Positions 40,210-49,294 of a stretch of 64,000 nt of DNA are shown here, piece by piece. The translations under genes and the position numbers were made by a program. Each line of letters starts with the position of its first letter. The stretch's first letter is position 1. The notes beneath the pieces were generated by a model. The model ran no database searches and had not been told where the DNA came from. It saw only the letters and a program-made list of their open reading frames with translations. The DNA is from Labilithrix luteola (GTDB taxonomy: Bacteria > Myxococcota_A > Polyangia > Polyangiales > Polyangiaceae): positions 10,459,501-10,523,500 of the forward strand of contig NZ_CP012333.1 in the NCBI RefSeq assembly GCF_001263205.1, in the 5' to 3' direction.

Positions 40210-42225
40210 TTGCGCCGTAGGCCGACCGTGGCCAAGTCTGTGAAGGCAGTGATGGTGGCGATGCCGGGCCCCGACTTTCGACTCCTCTTCGAGTCGAGTC
40301 ACGGCCTCGCGCTCGCCGTCGCGCCACAGGCGCCGTTCCACGTGGTCGCCGTCACCAATGCCTTCGCCGATGCGATTCGGATGCCGCGCGCGGCGATCGT
40401 CGGTCGGCCGCTCGCCGAGGTCCGCCGTGAGCTGGTCGACACGGAGGACTCCGCGCTCTTCGATTCGCTCGATCGCGCGGTGGCCTCGGGCGAGTCCGAC
40501 GCGATGGGCGTCGTGAACCATGGGCGTCGCCATCTCCGACCGATCAACGTGCCGATCGTGCGAGATGGCACCGTCGCCTACCTCCTTCATCGCTTCGACG
40601 ACGTCACGCTCGTCGAGGACGAGCTGCGTCGAACGCGCGCGCAGCTCACCGATCGCAAAGAGCTGGAAGCTTTCCGCGACCGGGCGTTCGAGCACGTGCG
40701 AGGCATCGTCGACATCGCCGAGGAGGCCATCGTCTCGATCGACGAGCAGAGCCGGATCGTTCTCTTCAACACGAGCGCCGAGCGTTGTTTCGGCTACCGC
40801 GCTGCCGAAGTCGTGGGGGGCCCGGTCGACATCTTGCTGCCCGAACGCTATCGCCAGATGCACCGTGAGCAGATCGCGGCGTTCGCGGCCGAGACCACCG
40901 GCCTCACGGTGCAGAAGCATTCCCGCACCGTGCTCGGCCTGCGAAAGAACGGCGAAGAGTTCCCTGCCGAAGCCGCGATCTCCCGCGTGACCGTCGATGG
41001 CCATTCGCTCTTCAACGCCGTCTTGCGCGACGTTACCGAACAACAACGCCTCGAGACCGAAGAGCGATTCCTCGTCGAAGCAGGTGCCACGTTGCTCGCG
41101 GAGGCGACTGGCGACGAGACGGCGCTCGCGGGCCTCGGTCGCCTGATCGTCGAACGCTTCGCCGACGTCTTCATGGTGGAGTTCACCTCATCGGAGGGCC
41201 CGCAGTCGCGCCTCGTCGTGGAGGCCGAGCGACAGGGAACGTTCGGCGAACACGCGCGCCGCGCCCAGCTGAAGAGGAGCGCGGAGGCACTGATGGCCAA
41301 GGTGCGGGGCGACCGCCAGCCGGTCGTCGTGCCCGACGTCACCCCCGGCACGCAGGCACCGGCGCCGTTCCTGGCCCTGCCCTTGCTGCTCCACGGTGAG
41401 CTCATCGGCGTGATGGCCTGCATCGGGCGACCGGGCTCGCGTCCTTACGACGAGCGTGACGTGCGCCTCGCCCTGCGCGTCGCCGATCTCGCGGCTCTCG
41501 CCGCAGACAATGCTCGACTCCACCAAGCGACGCGCCTCGCCGTGCTCGCGCGCGACGAGATCGTCGGCATCGTCGCGCACGACTTGCGAAGCCCGCTCAG
41601 CACCATCCTGCTCGCATCGAGGCTCTTGCGACGCCCGGGGACGGAGCCGGAGCGGCGCAGCAGCCGCAACGTGGAGCTCATCGAGCGGTCGGCCGCTCGC
41701 ATGAATCGCCTCATCGAAGATCTGCTCGACGTCGTGCGCGTCGACTCGAAGAGCCTCACCGTGAAGCGAGAGAAGCTCGCCACGAACGAGCTCCTGCGGG
41801 AGATCCTCGACGGCCATCGAACCGCGGCGACGGCCGCCAAGCTCGACCTCGTCCTCGAATGCGCCACGAACCTCCCGCCCGTCTGCGCCGATCGTGACCG
41901 CGTTTTGCAGATCTTCGACAACCTGATTGCCAACGCGATGAAGTTCACCCGCCCAGGGGGGCGCATCGTGCTCGGCGCCTCACCGCGTGAATCGGAGGTC
42001 GTCTTCTCCGTGGCCGACACGGGCATGGGCATCACCGCGGAGAGCCTGCCTCACGTCTTCGATCGCTTCTGGCAGGCGCGACGCGAAGATCGACGCGGGG
42101 TGGGCCTCGGGCTTCCCATCGTCCGCGGCATCGTCGAGGCCCACGGCGGCCGGATCTGGGTCGAGAGCCAGGCCGGGACGGGAACCCGCTTCGCCTTCAC
42201 GCTCCCGCGCACGCCCGACGCCTGA
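40210..42225 (+). CDS. PAS/GAF sensor histidine kinase (soluble, orphan)
   Basis: Up to 671 aa from a TTG; GTG at 40228 or ATG at 40252 are likely alternatives. No membrane segments. Regions in order: a PAS-like domain (about 20-135), a second PAS (about 165-280; VSIDEQSRIVLFNTSAERCF and LLPERYRQMH), a GAF-like domain (about 290-440), then the kinase core with phospho-acceptor His457 in VAHDLRSPLS, N-box DNLIANAMKFTRPGG, G-boxes ADTGMGI and GVGLGLPI. No response-regulator gene is adjacent, so its partner is unknown. PAS/GAF input suggests cytoplasmic redox, light or small-molecule sensing. Confidence 0.9.
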   Translation: MRRRPTVAKSVKAVMVAMPGPDFRLLFESSHGLALAVAPQAPFHVVAVTNAFADAIRMPRAAIVGRPLAEVRRELVDTEDSALFDSLDRAVASGESDAMGVVNHGRRHLRPINVPIVRDGTVAYLLHRFDDVTLVEDELRRTRAQLTDRKELEAFRDRAFEHVRGIVDIAEEAIVSIDEQSRIVLFNTSAERCFGYRAAEVVGGPVDILLPERYRQMHREQIAAFAAETTGLTVQKHSRTVLGLRKNGEEFPAEAAISRVTVDGHSLFNAVLRDVTEQQRLETEERFLVEAGATLLAEATGDETALAGLGRLIVERFADVFMVEFTSSEGPQSRLVVEAERQGTFGEHARRAQLKRSAEALMAKVRGDRQPVVVPDVTPGTQAPAPFLALPLLLHGELIGVMACIGRPGSRPYDERDVRLALRVADLAALAADNARLHQATRLAVLARDEIVGIVAHDLRSPLSTILLASRLLRRPGTEPERRSSRNVELIERSAARMNRLIEDLLDVVRVDSKSLTVKREKLATNELLREILDGHRTAATAAKLDLVLECATNLPPVCADRDRVLQIFDNLIANAMKFTRPGGRIVLGASPRESEVVFSVADTGMGITAESLPHVFDRFWQARREDRRGVGLGLPIVRGIVEAHGGRIWVESQAGTGTRFAFTLPRTPDA

Positions 42226-42310
42226 CGCGCCTGACGACTGAGCTCGGGCCCGTCCGAGCCAGAAATTCTTGGTCCGGCCGCGACGCCACGGCGGTACGCT
42301 CGTACCCGAC

Positions 42311-43159
42311 GTGATCCACGGACTCTTCGGCCGCCCCTTCCTCGACCTTTCGCCGTATCTCGACGTCACGAAGGGCTCGCACACGCTCGAGGCGACGCTC
42401 TCCGCGATCCACGAAGAGGTGTGTCGAGGCCTTGCCGAGGTCCCGACCGACTACACGGGCGGCAGCCACCGCTCGATGGGCATCATGCCTCCCTCGCGTG
42501 TCGACGAAGCCCTCGTCGATTACGGCGACGTCATCGCGGGCTTCTCGCCGGAGCAGTACGAGGTCTTCCGAGCGCTCGCCGATGATCCCTCGTCGCTGCC
42601 CACGAGTCTTCCGGCCCACGCCCCGTCGTTCGGCGAAGAGCGCGATCATCCGCTCTCGAGGCGGCAGATGCTCTGGCTCGAGCAGCGTTTCGGCGTCTAC
42701 TTCCCATGGAAGGTCTATTTCGAAATGATTCCCAATCGCTATTGGGACGAGAAGAGCTCCGCCGACGGCAAAGACTTCACGCGGCTCGCCAAGACCTTCT
42801 TTCCGCAGACGATCGCGTTCGTTCGGAGCCTGCCATTCCAGGAGATCGGTCGCTGCAACGTGATGGGCCTCGCCGCCCACGATCACGGAACCGCCCATCG
42901 CGACGGTGATCCGGACGAGAAGAAGAAGGTCGATCACTTCATCACGATCTGCCCTGCCCAGAACAAGACGCTCTTTCTTTGGGACGAAGAGAGACGAGAG
43001 AAAACCGCCGTGACGGGACCCGCTTACTGGTTCAACGATTCGGACTACCACGGGGTCGAAGCAGCCCCCTTCTTCCGTTACTCGATTCGCGTCGACGGCG
43101 TGTTCCGTCCCGACTTCCTGGCGAAGCTCGAACGCGAGCACGGTGGAGTCTCCTCATGA
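42311..43159 (+). CDS. Putative 2OG-Fe(II) oxygenase-like protein, first gene of an unknown three-gene operon
   Basis: 282 aa from a GTG; the frame is open to 42269. No signal peptide. Near the C-terminus HRDGD, then about 55 residues later DYHGVEA and RYSIRV, have the spacing of the HxD...H...R residues that bind iron and 2-oxoglutarate in double-stranded beta-helix oxygenases. The rest (SLPAHAPSFGEERDHPLSRRQMLWLEQRFGVYF, quoted in parts: SFGEERDHPLSR and WLEQRFGVYFPW) is not a family I can name. Its stop overlaps the next gene by ATGA. Oxygenase assignment is inference from motif spacing; a cupin without enzymatic activity is the alternative. Confidence 0.65.
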   Translation: MIHGLFGRPFLDLSPYLDVTKGSHTLEATLSAIHEEVCRGLAEVPTDYTGGSHRSMGIMPPSRVDEALVDYGDVIAGFSPEQYEVFRALADDPSSLPTSLPAHAPSFGEERDHPLSRRQMLWLEQRFGVYFPWKVYFEMIPNRYWDEKSSADGKDFTRLAKTFFPQTIAFVRSLPFQEIGRCNVMGLAAHDHGTAHRDGDPDEKKKVDHFITICPAQNKTLFLWDEERREKTAVTGPAYWFNDSDYHGVEAAPFFRYSIRVDGVFRPDFLAKLEREHGGVSS

Positions 43160-44562
43160 GCAACGAGCCCTTCGAGCGCGACGAGCTCGTCGACAAGCCC
43201 GGCATCGTCGGCGCGCGCTGGTGGCACGCTTCCCTCGCCGACGAGCAGGCGAAGATCGCGCGGCGAACGGCTCTCCGCGGTGTCCTCATCGCGGGAGGCG
43301 CCATTGCAGGACTGGGCGCGCTCCTCGCCATGTGCGTGAAAGCAACGTCTTCGAAGGACGGGGCCGAGGTCACCGACGCGCGCAACGCGGCACTCGAGAT
43401 GCAGCGCGAGTACGGGTGGAACTTCGGGGCCGTCGGCGAGCCGCTGGTGTTCGACGGAACGTCGGAGAAGCCGTTCGATCCGTCGGCCCTGCCTCGCCTG
43501 GCCGACGACCTTCGCCCCGCGCAGGCCGAGCTCGCGCCGTATTACCAAGCGACGCTCTTCCAGGCGCCGTATGCGATGCCGAGCTCGATTGGCAAACTCC
43601 CGCCGGAGGAGAGCGCGGGCTTCAAGCCCCTCGCCGAGGCGCTGAAGCCCATCGCCACGCCGAGCATGGAATCGGCCTATGCACGCGGCAAATCCCTCGC
43701 GTCGCTCTTTGCAGCGCTGGCCGAGCGCGGTGGCAAGACGACCGACGCCAATACGGCCGTGATCGTCGACCTTCCGGGGCCCGAGGCGGTCGCCTTTGCG
43801 GCGGGTGCTGCGGGCGTGTTCGATCCGGTCTTTCTCTTCGAGAACTGGCCGCATCCGCGCGGCGTCGTGCGGACGCAGGAGGCGCTCGCCGCGGCCGCGT
43901 ACTACCAGCCCTTGTTCCAGAAGGAACGTGCACGCCTGAGGATGCCGGCGCCCGCGATGTTCGTGCTCGATCGTCGCCGGCTGGCCAACTACACCGACGA
44001 GGCGACGCAGTTCGACAATCGCTACGTCGCCAAGCTGCCTGCGGCAGCGAACATCAAGAGCGCCCTCCACGCCGTACATCTCTTGTACGTCGTTCCCACG
44101 CGCGCCGACGCCACACGCGAGCTCGACGACCTCAACGACGACTTCCTGAGCTACGACCGTGCGGGCATCGAGGTGCGCTCGCTATCGCTCGACACGTTCT
44201 CGCAGTCGACGCAGAAACCCGACGGCGGCGCGCCAGCGGATCAGATGATCGGCGAATCGGCCAATACCTATTATGGCGGCAGCCCCGAATCGCATTACTC
44301 GTTCTTCGTCGATTATCCATGGGCAAAATCGCCCAGGCCCGCCACCTTGCGCGTCTCCTCGAACCCAGGCGCGAGCTACGTGCCGAGCCCGCGTGCGTCG
44401 GCCTATTCGACCGGCGTCCCTGGTGGCGGGGTGACACGCCCGAGGCCTCCGAACTTCGGCACCGTGCCGATCGTCCTCGCCCTCGGCACGGGTGTCATTC
44501 TCGGGGCCCGCTACTCGCGCAGCGGCTCGTGGAACCGAGCCTCTGGAGGCTACGGCGGATGA
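43156..44562 (+). CDS. Membrane-anchored protein of unknown function, second gene of the operon
   Basis: 468 aa. An N-terminal segment with ARRTALRGVLIAGG (twin-arginine-like) runs into a hydrophobic stretch ending LGALLAMC at about residues 38-60, so it is probably a membrane anchor, Tat signal or lipoprotein signal. A large region of about 350 residues follows (IVDLPGPEAVAFAAGAAGVF and FLFENWPHPRGVV are the most distinctive parts). A second hydrophobic segment (VPIVLALGTGVILGA) lies near the end and leads into a Gly/Ser/Tyr/Arg tail (SRSGSWNRASGGYGG). No family recognised. GGTGGAG precedes the start, and it overlaps both neighbours by 4 bases. Confidence 0.75.
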   Translation: MSNEPFERDELVDKPGIVGARWWHASLADEQAKIARRTALRGVLIAGGAIAGLGALLAMCVKATSSKDGAEVTDARNAALEMQREYGWNFGAVGEPLVFDGTSEKPFDPSALPRLADDLRPAQAELAPYYQATLFQAPYAMPSSIGKLPPEESAGFKPLAEALKPIATPSMESAYARGKSLASLFAALAERGGKTTDANTAVIVDLPGPEAVAFAAGAAGVFDPVFLFENWPHPRGVVRTQEALAAAAYYQPLFQKERARLRMPAPAMFVLDRRRLANYTDEATQFDNRYVAKLPAAANIKSALHAVHLLYVVPTRADATRELDDLNDDFLSYDRAGIEVRSLSLDTFSQSTQKPDGGAPADQMIGESANTYYGGSPESHYSFFVDYPWAKSPRPATLRVSSNPGASYVPSPRASAYSTGVPGGGVTRPRPPNFGTVPIVLALGTGVILGARYSRSGSWNRASGGYGG

Positions 44563-45128
44563 ACTGTTCGATCTTCGCCCTCGAGCTCTGCGCACGATTC
44601 GAGCCCGGCGGGCGCCTCCACACGCAGCTCCTCGGACTGCTCCGGAACCATCCGGCGAATGCCAACTTGCAACAGAAGTGGCATTTCTGTCGGCAAGCGG
44701 CGAGCGAGCTCCTCGTGGCCCTCCCGATCGTCGAGCGCGGTTGCTGGGACTACTTCGACGACGATGCCCGCGCACGCCATGACTACGCCCAGTGGGTCCG
44801 CGGGATGACCACCGAGGAAGGCGCACGAACCACGCCCTCCGGCGACGACCCCTACCGCGGCGGCCCTCGCTACATGACGTTCACGATGGCATTCCTGCTC
44901 GTGAACGGCTCGCACACGGACCTCGCGCTCCGCCGCGTGTGCGAGATCCCCGAGCAGCGGCTCTGGCACCGCGAGACCTTCCGCCACATCCTCTCGAACC
45001 TCGGAGTACTGAACTTCGCGGGCATCCAGAGCGACGTCGCCTACATGATCCCGCGCGACGCCGGCTGGGGCCTGACGCTCGAGGATTTGCAGCTTCCGAA
45101 GTTCCACTACCTGCGCCCGCTCGTCTGA
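44559..45128 (+). CDS. Unrecognised 189-aa protein, third gene of the operon
   Basis: 189 aa. It begins MNCSIFALELCARFEPGG and has no signal peptide or membrane segment. It contains several Cys, His and Trp residues, with HANLQQKWHFC-like context (NLQQKWHFCRQAAS) and a conserved-looking stretch RYMTFTMAFLLVNGSHTDLA. Predicted mixed alpha/beta. The ATGA overlap with the preceding gene implies equal expression and probably a complex of the three products. No family recognised. A probable terminator lies 70-100 bp downstream. Confidence 0.75.
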   Translation: MNCSIFALELCARFEPGGRLHTQLLGLLRNHPANANLQQKWHFCRQAASELLVALPIVERGCWDYFDDDARARHDYAQWVRGMTTEEGARTTPSGDDPYRGGPRYMTFTMAFLLVNGSHTDLALRRVCEIPEQRLWHRETFRHILSNLGVLNFAGIQSDVAYMIPRDAGWGLTLEDLQLPKFHYLRPLV

Positions 45129-45195
45129 GCAGGGTCGTTCCGGCGACGGTGCCGCAGGCGGCGGCCGTGCAAAAACGCACGCCCCCAGAAACGCG

Positions 45196-45232
45196 GCCCC
45201 GGTCGGGCGTGGCCGGGGCTCGTCGGATTTTT
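45196..45232 (+). terminator. Probable terminator after the three-gene operon
   Basis: GCCCCGG (45196-45202) pairs with CCGGGGC (45213-45219), followed after 7 bases by ATTTTT (45227-45232). The distance to the T-run is a little long for a classical intrinsic terminator. Confidence 0.45.
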
Positions 45233-45292
45233 CGGGCAGGGTTTCCCCACTTCCGCGCCCGTCCACTAAACTCTTCCGCGGGGTGCCCACAC

Positions 45293-46465
45293 ATGCCGTC
45301 CGACCACATCGCGCGTCATGACTCGACGAGAACGCTCGCGGGGAGAGTCGCCGTCGTCGGCGCCGCCCTCGCGAGCATCGTGCTGGGCGCCGCGAGCTGC
45401 GGCTCGCGCACGGGGCTCTTCGTCGGCGAACCGGACATGTCCGACTCGTCGACACAAATTCAACCCGATGCTCCGATCGATGCGGCACCGGACGTCGTTC
45501 CTTGCGTGCCGGGCGAGTTCGGATTCGACCTCGCGACCGCACAGCTCATGTTCGTGCTCGACCGCTCCGGTTCGATGGCGTTCTCGCTCACGAGCCCCAC
45601 GCTCCCCGACCCCGGCGAGCCCTCGCGTTGGGAAGCCTTGCATGACGGTCTGGCGGAGGCGATTCGCCCGCTCGACCAGCAGCTCGCGATGGGCGCGAAG
45701 TTCTATCCGGAGGCGCTCTCGGAAGACGATCTCGCATCGACTGCCCTCGCCTGCCTGACGGACAACGGCGTCGGCATCGCGCCCGCCCGCGGCAATGCCG
45801 AGTCCATTCTCGACGTCTTCTTCACGACCGAACCTCGGGGAGGCACGCCCACCGCCGAGGCCATCCGTCTCGCCGCCCAATACCTCGCCGATCGCCGCAC
45901 CGTCGCCCGGACGATTGTCGTCGCCACCGACGGCGCGCCGAACTGCAACGGCGACCTCGACGGCGCCCGCTGCGTTTGCACGGCCGCGGGCGGCGACTGC
46001 CGGCGCAGCGAATACAGCTGCCTCGACGACACTCGCACGATCGACGTGATTCACCAGATCGCCGAGGTCCAGAAGATCCCCGTCTTCGTGATCGGTCTCG
46101 GCAGTACCGAGCGACCCGAATTCCTCCGCGTGCTCGACGACATGGCCGTCGCCGGAGGACGCGCGCGCCCCACGGTCCCGCGTCACTACAACGTGCAGAG
46201 CCCCGTCGAGCTCCGCTCCGCGCTCCAGACCATCAGCGACAGCATCGCTCGCTGCACCTACCTCACGCCGTCCACACCGAACGATCCGAACGCGATCGAC
46301 GTCGAGATCAACGGCGTATCCATCCCGCGCGACACCAATCACAAGAACGGTTGGGATTGGGTCGATCAGGCGTACGGGTCGCTCGCCTTTTTCGGAGACG
46401 CATGTGACCGCGCTCAGGCCGCGACCAGCAAGGTCAACGGACGCGTGAGCTGCGAGAAGGACTGA
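45293..46465 (+). CDS. von Willebrand factor A-domain lipoprotein
   Basis: 390 aa. The signal ends LGAASC (Cys36), followed by an Asp/Ala/Pro-rich linker. The vWA domain (about 82-310) has a complete metal-ion-dependent adhesion site: DRSGSM (Asp90, Ser92, Ser94), the Thr in GGTPTAEAIR and the Asp in VATDGAPNC. It is therefore able to bind a partner through Mg2+. Cysteine-rich loop in the middle (GARCVCTAAGGDCRRSEYSC region). Such lipoproteins are abundant in myxobacteria; partner unknown. It ends 3 bp before the DNA-ligase start, on the same strand. Confidence 0.85.
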   Translation: MPSDHIARHDSTRTLAGRVAVVGAALASIVLGAASCGSRTGLFVGEPDMSDSSTQIQPDAPIDAAPDVVPCVPGEFGFDLATAQLMFVLDRSGSMAFSLTSPTLPDPGEPSRWEALHDGLAEAIRPLDQQLAMGAKFYPEALSEDDLASTALACLTDNGVGIAPARGNAESILDVFFTTEPRGGTPTAEAIRLAAQYLADRRTVARTIVVATDGAPNCNGDLDGARCVCTAAGGDCRRSEYSCLDDTRTIDVIHQIAEVQKIPVFVIGLGSTERPEFLRVLDDMAVAGGRARPTVPRHYNVQSPVELRSALQTISDSIARCTYLTPSTPNDPNAIDVEINGVSIPRDTNHKNGWDWVDQAYGSLAFFGDACDRAQAATSKVNGRVSCEKD

Positions 46466-46468
46466 TGC

Positions 46469-48232
46469 GTGCGGGCGCTCGCCGAAGCCCTCTTCGAAGC
46501 CGAGAGAACGCGCGCTCGTAACGCGAAGATCGAGGCACTCGCCCGAGGCCTCCGCGAGGTCGCCGCGCGCGATGCTGCCGCTCTGCCGCTCGCCGCGCGG
46601 CTGATGACGGGCAACCTGCTTCCCACGGGAGACGAGCGAACGCTCGGCGCCGGCGGAGCCCTCGTGTTCGAGGCCGCCTGCATCGCCACGGGCATGGCCC
46701 CCGAGGAGCTCGGGACGAAGGCGCGGCGCAGCGGTGACATCGGCACCGCCATCGGTGAAGCACTTGCCGAGCGCCCAGGGGGCATCGGCCTCGGCCTCGA
46801 CGAGGTCGCCGCGCTCGTCGAGACGCTGGCGAGCACGGGCGTGCGAGCCGAGAAGCTGAAGGCGCTGAGTGATGCATTCGCCTCGGCATCGGCGCTCGAG
46901 GCGCGCTACCTGGCACGCGCGATCCTCGGCGAAATGCGCGTCGGCGCGGCCGAAGGAATCGTCGAGACCGCCGTCGCCAAAGCGTTCGATCGGCCCGCAG
47001 CAGCCGTTCGCCGAGCGGCCGCCCTCGTGAGCGACGTCGGCCTTCTCGCGGAGCTTGCCCACGACGATCGCCTCGACGACGCGAAGATCACCGTCGGTCG
47101 CCCCGTGGGCTTCATGCTGGCAACGCCACTCGAGACGGCACGAGGCGCGGACCTCACGATTCCGCATGCCGTCGAAGACAAGATCGACGGGATTCGCGCC
47201 CAGATCCACGTCTCGACGGAGGGCGTTCACGTCTTTGCGCGCGGCAAGGGCGCCGTGACGAAAGCCTTTCCCGATATCGCCCGTCCCCTGAGCGAAGCCG
47301 CCGCGGCCGGTCTTCCGCCCGCGATCCTCGACGGTGAAATCGTGGTCGTCGCCGATGACGGCAAGGTCCGTCCCTTCTCCGCGCTCCAAGGCCGTCTCAA
47401 CAAGGTCGACCCCGACGAGGAGCTGCTGCGAAGCGTGCCCGTGCGCTGTCTCGTGTACGACCTCTTGCTCGAGGAAGGCGAATCCCTCCTCGCCCTGCCC
47501 TTCACCGAGCGGCGCGCTCGACTCGAAGGGTGGACGGCGAAGGCTCCGCCGGCCATCGTGCTCCACGCCTCGCGCGCGCTCGGTGGCGAAGGCGCGCTCG
47601 ATGCGGAGTTCGACGCGGCGCGTGCTCGCGGCTCCGAAGGGCTGGTTCTGAAGCGACTCGACTCGACATACGAGGCAGGCGTTCGAGGGTTCGCCTGGCT
47701 GAAGGTGAAGCGAGCCTTCGCCACGCTCGACGTCGTCGTGGTCGCGGCCGAACGCGGACACGGAAAGCGCGCCGGCGTCCTCAGCGATTACACGTTCGCC
47801 GTTCGCGGTGACGAAGGTGAGCTCTTGGTCATCGGCAAGGCCTACAGCGGCCTCACCGACCTCGAGATCGACACGATGACGTCGCGTCTCGAGAGCCTTG
47901 CCCTCGCCCCCGAGCGCCACGGCTACCTGCCCGTTCGACCGGAGATCGTGCTCGAGGTCGCGTTCGACGGTCTCCAGCGATCGAATCGACATTCGAGCGG
48001 CTTCGCGCTGCGCTTTCCGCGCATCGCGCACATCCGCAACGACAAGCGCCCGGAAGACGCCGACACGCTCGAGACGGTCCGAGGCCTCTTCGAATCCCAG
48101 CTCGCCAGCGGTCACCGCGAAGAGGCGGAGGCGCCCAAGGCCAAGGCACCGGCGAAGAAAGGCGGCCGCAAGTCGGGACGTAAGCCGGACGTCCGCCAGA
48201 AATCGAAGCAGCTGAAGCTCTTCGACGACTGA
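46469..48232 (+). CDS. ATP-dependent DNA ligase (archaeal/LigB type)
   Basis: 587 aa from a GTG 3 bp after the preceding stop. The N-terminal DNA-binding domain (about 1-205) precedes the nucleotidyltransferase core with adenylated Lys238 in EDKIDGIRAQ, then motif III-IV (VYDLLLEEGESL, GSEGLVLKR) and motif V (WLKVKR), then an OB-fold domain. The last ~40 residues are a Lys/Arg-rich tail (AKKGGRKSGRKPDVR) ending QLKLFDD, a match to the bacterial sliding-clamp-binding pentapeptide QL[SD]LF. It seals nicks using ATP and likely serves DNA repair in addition to the NAD+-dependent LigA. Confidence 0.9.
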   Translation: MRALAEALFEAERTRARNAKIEALARGLREVAARDAAALPLAARLMTGNLLPTGDERTLGAGGALVFEAACIATGMAPEELGTKARRSGDIGTAIGEALAERPGGIGLGLDEVAALVETLASTGVRAEKLKALSDAFASASALEARYLARAILGEMRVGAAEGIVETAVAKAFDRPAAAVRRAAALVSDVGLLAELAHDDRLDDAKITVGRPVGFMLATPLETARGADLTIPHAVEDKIDGIRAQIHVSTEGVHVFARGKGAVTKAFPDIARPLSEAAAAGLPPAILDGEIVVVADDGKVRPFSALQGRLNKVDPDEELLRSVPVRCLVYDLLLEEGESLLALPFTERRARLEGWTAKAPPAIVLHASRALGGEGALDAEFDAARARGSEGLVLKRLDSTYEAGVRGFAWLKVKRAFATLDVVVVAAERGHGKRAGVLSDYTFAVRGDEGELLVIGKAYSGLTDLEIDTMTSRLESLALAPERHGYLPVRPEIVLEVAFDGLQRSNRHSSGFALRFPRIAHIRNDKRPEDADTLETVRGLFESQLASGHREEAEAPKAKAPAKKGGRKSGRKPDVRQKSKQLKLFDD

Positions 48233-48275
48233 CATGGCGCCCGGCTTGCACCGCGTTGGCGGGCGGAGGTGTACC

Positions 48276-48743
48276 ATGGCAACGAAGAAGCTCGAGGTGT
48301 CGAGCACGGCCTTCGGCGAAGGGAAGACGATTCCGAAGCGGTACACGGCTGACGGCGAGAACGTGTCGCCGCCGCTCAAGTGGAGCGAGCCGCCCGACGA
48401 CACGCAGAGCTTCGCCATCGTCTGCGACGATCCCGATGCGCCGTCGGGCACGTTCGTGCATTGGACCGCGTGGAACATCAAGGCCGACGAGCGTGAGCTC
48501 CAGGAAGCCTTGCCTCACCTCGCCGACCAAGCCGACCTTCGCCAGGGCGCCAACAGCTTCGGCAGGCCGGGATACGGCGGGCCCAAGCCCCCGCCCGGCA
48601 AACCTCACCACTACCGATTCCACGTCTACGCGCTCGACATCCGCCCCGACGTGGACCCGGGCATCTCGCCCGCCGAACTGGAACGCGCGCTTCGCGGGCA
48701 CATCCTCGCCGAAGGCCGCCTCACGGGGCTCTACGGGCGATGA
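48276..48743 (+). CDS. PEBP-family protein (YbhB/YbcL type)
   Basis: 155 aa; no signal peptide, so cytoplasmic. Family signature CDDPDAPSGTFVHWTAWNI and the ligand loop FGRPGYGGPKPP plus HHYRFHVYALD are clear. These proteins bind anionic ligands such as phospholipid head groups; the bacterial role is poorly known. GGAGG lies about 7 bases before the ATG at 48276. It is downstream of the ligase with 43 bp between. Confidence 0.93.
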   Translation: MATKKLEVSSTAFGEGKTIPKRYTADGENVSPPLKWSEPPDDTQSFAIVCDDPDAPSGTFVHWTAWNIKADERELQEALPHLADQADLRQGANSFGRPGYGGPKPPPGKPHHYRFHVYALDIRPDVDPGISPAELERALRGHILAEGRLTGLYGR

Positions 48744-48823
48744 GTCGCAAACTGCGTCTCCAGCGCATGACAAGATCGTAACGCGCGCGACGAGCGTAAT
48801 GCCGGCGCGTAAGCTCGAATGCG

Positions 48824-49288
48824 ATGACGGACGACGAGCGGCTTCAGGTCAAGCGCGTACTGGAGCTCCGCGGCTCGAAGATGGCGGAAGCTGTCGCGGA
48901 GCTCGCGACGGCCGAGCAACTCCACCAGTGGCTCCTGCACTACAACGTCAACGACGGATTCTTGCCGTGCCTCGCGCTCGTGCGTCATCCAGCATGCGAT
49001 CGAGGTACCGCGCTCATGCTCTACTGGCGCTTCAGCGACTGCCTGATGGAGCCGAGAGATCCCGAGCAGACCGCCAAGGCCGCGGCGTGGGACGCGCATG
49101 CGTTGCTGGTCGAGCTCGGCGACCGCCTCACGAGAAACGACTTCGCGTCGGCGGAGATCTGCTTCGACCCGGTGAGCACCCTGAATCTGACCACCGAAGC
49201 CCAGAAGACGTTCATCTACGCCGGCGTCCCGGAGGGAAATCTCCAGGCTGTCGGCTCGCGCGCCGTAGAGCGCGAGCCGCTCGGATGA
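48824..49288 (+). CDS. DUF4274-like protein
   Basis: 154 aa. The stretch QLHQWLLHYNVNDGFLP followed by CDRGTALMLYWRFSD matches, as I recall it, the DUF4274 pattern (NYNWDDG...CDLGTAL). No signal peptide. These proteins are often found near polymorphic-toxin or immunity loci, but there is no toxin gene here. Converges on the S46 peptidase gene with 6 bp between stops. Confidence 0.7.
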   Translation: MTDDERLQVKRVLELRGSKMAEAVAELATAEQLHQWLLHYNVNDGFLPCLALVRHPACDRGTALMLYWRFSDCLMEPRDPEQTAKAAAWDAHALLVELGDRLTRNDFASAEICFDPVSTLNLTTEAQKTFIYAGVPEGNLQAVGSRAVEREPLG

Positions 49289-49294
49289 ACCGCC

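Noticed and set aside
46465..46469. ATG at 46465 as the ligase start
   Set aside because: It overlaps the preceding stop but is out of frame with the ligase motifs; the in-frame GTG at 46469 gives the expected N-terminus.
45266..48481. Long antisense reading frame (1071 codons) over the vWA and ligase genes
   Set aside because: It is a GC-skew shadow, rich in Arg/Asp/His/Gly, with no domain pattern, opposite two well-supported genes. Other long antisense frames (for example 9572-11980 and 20733-22661) are the same.
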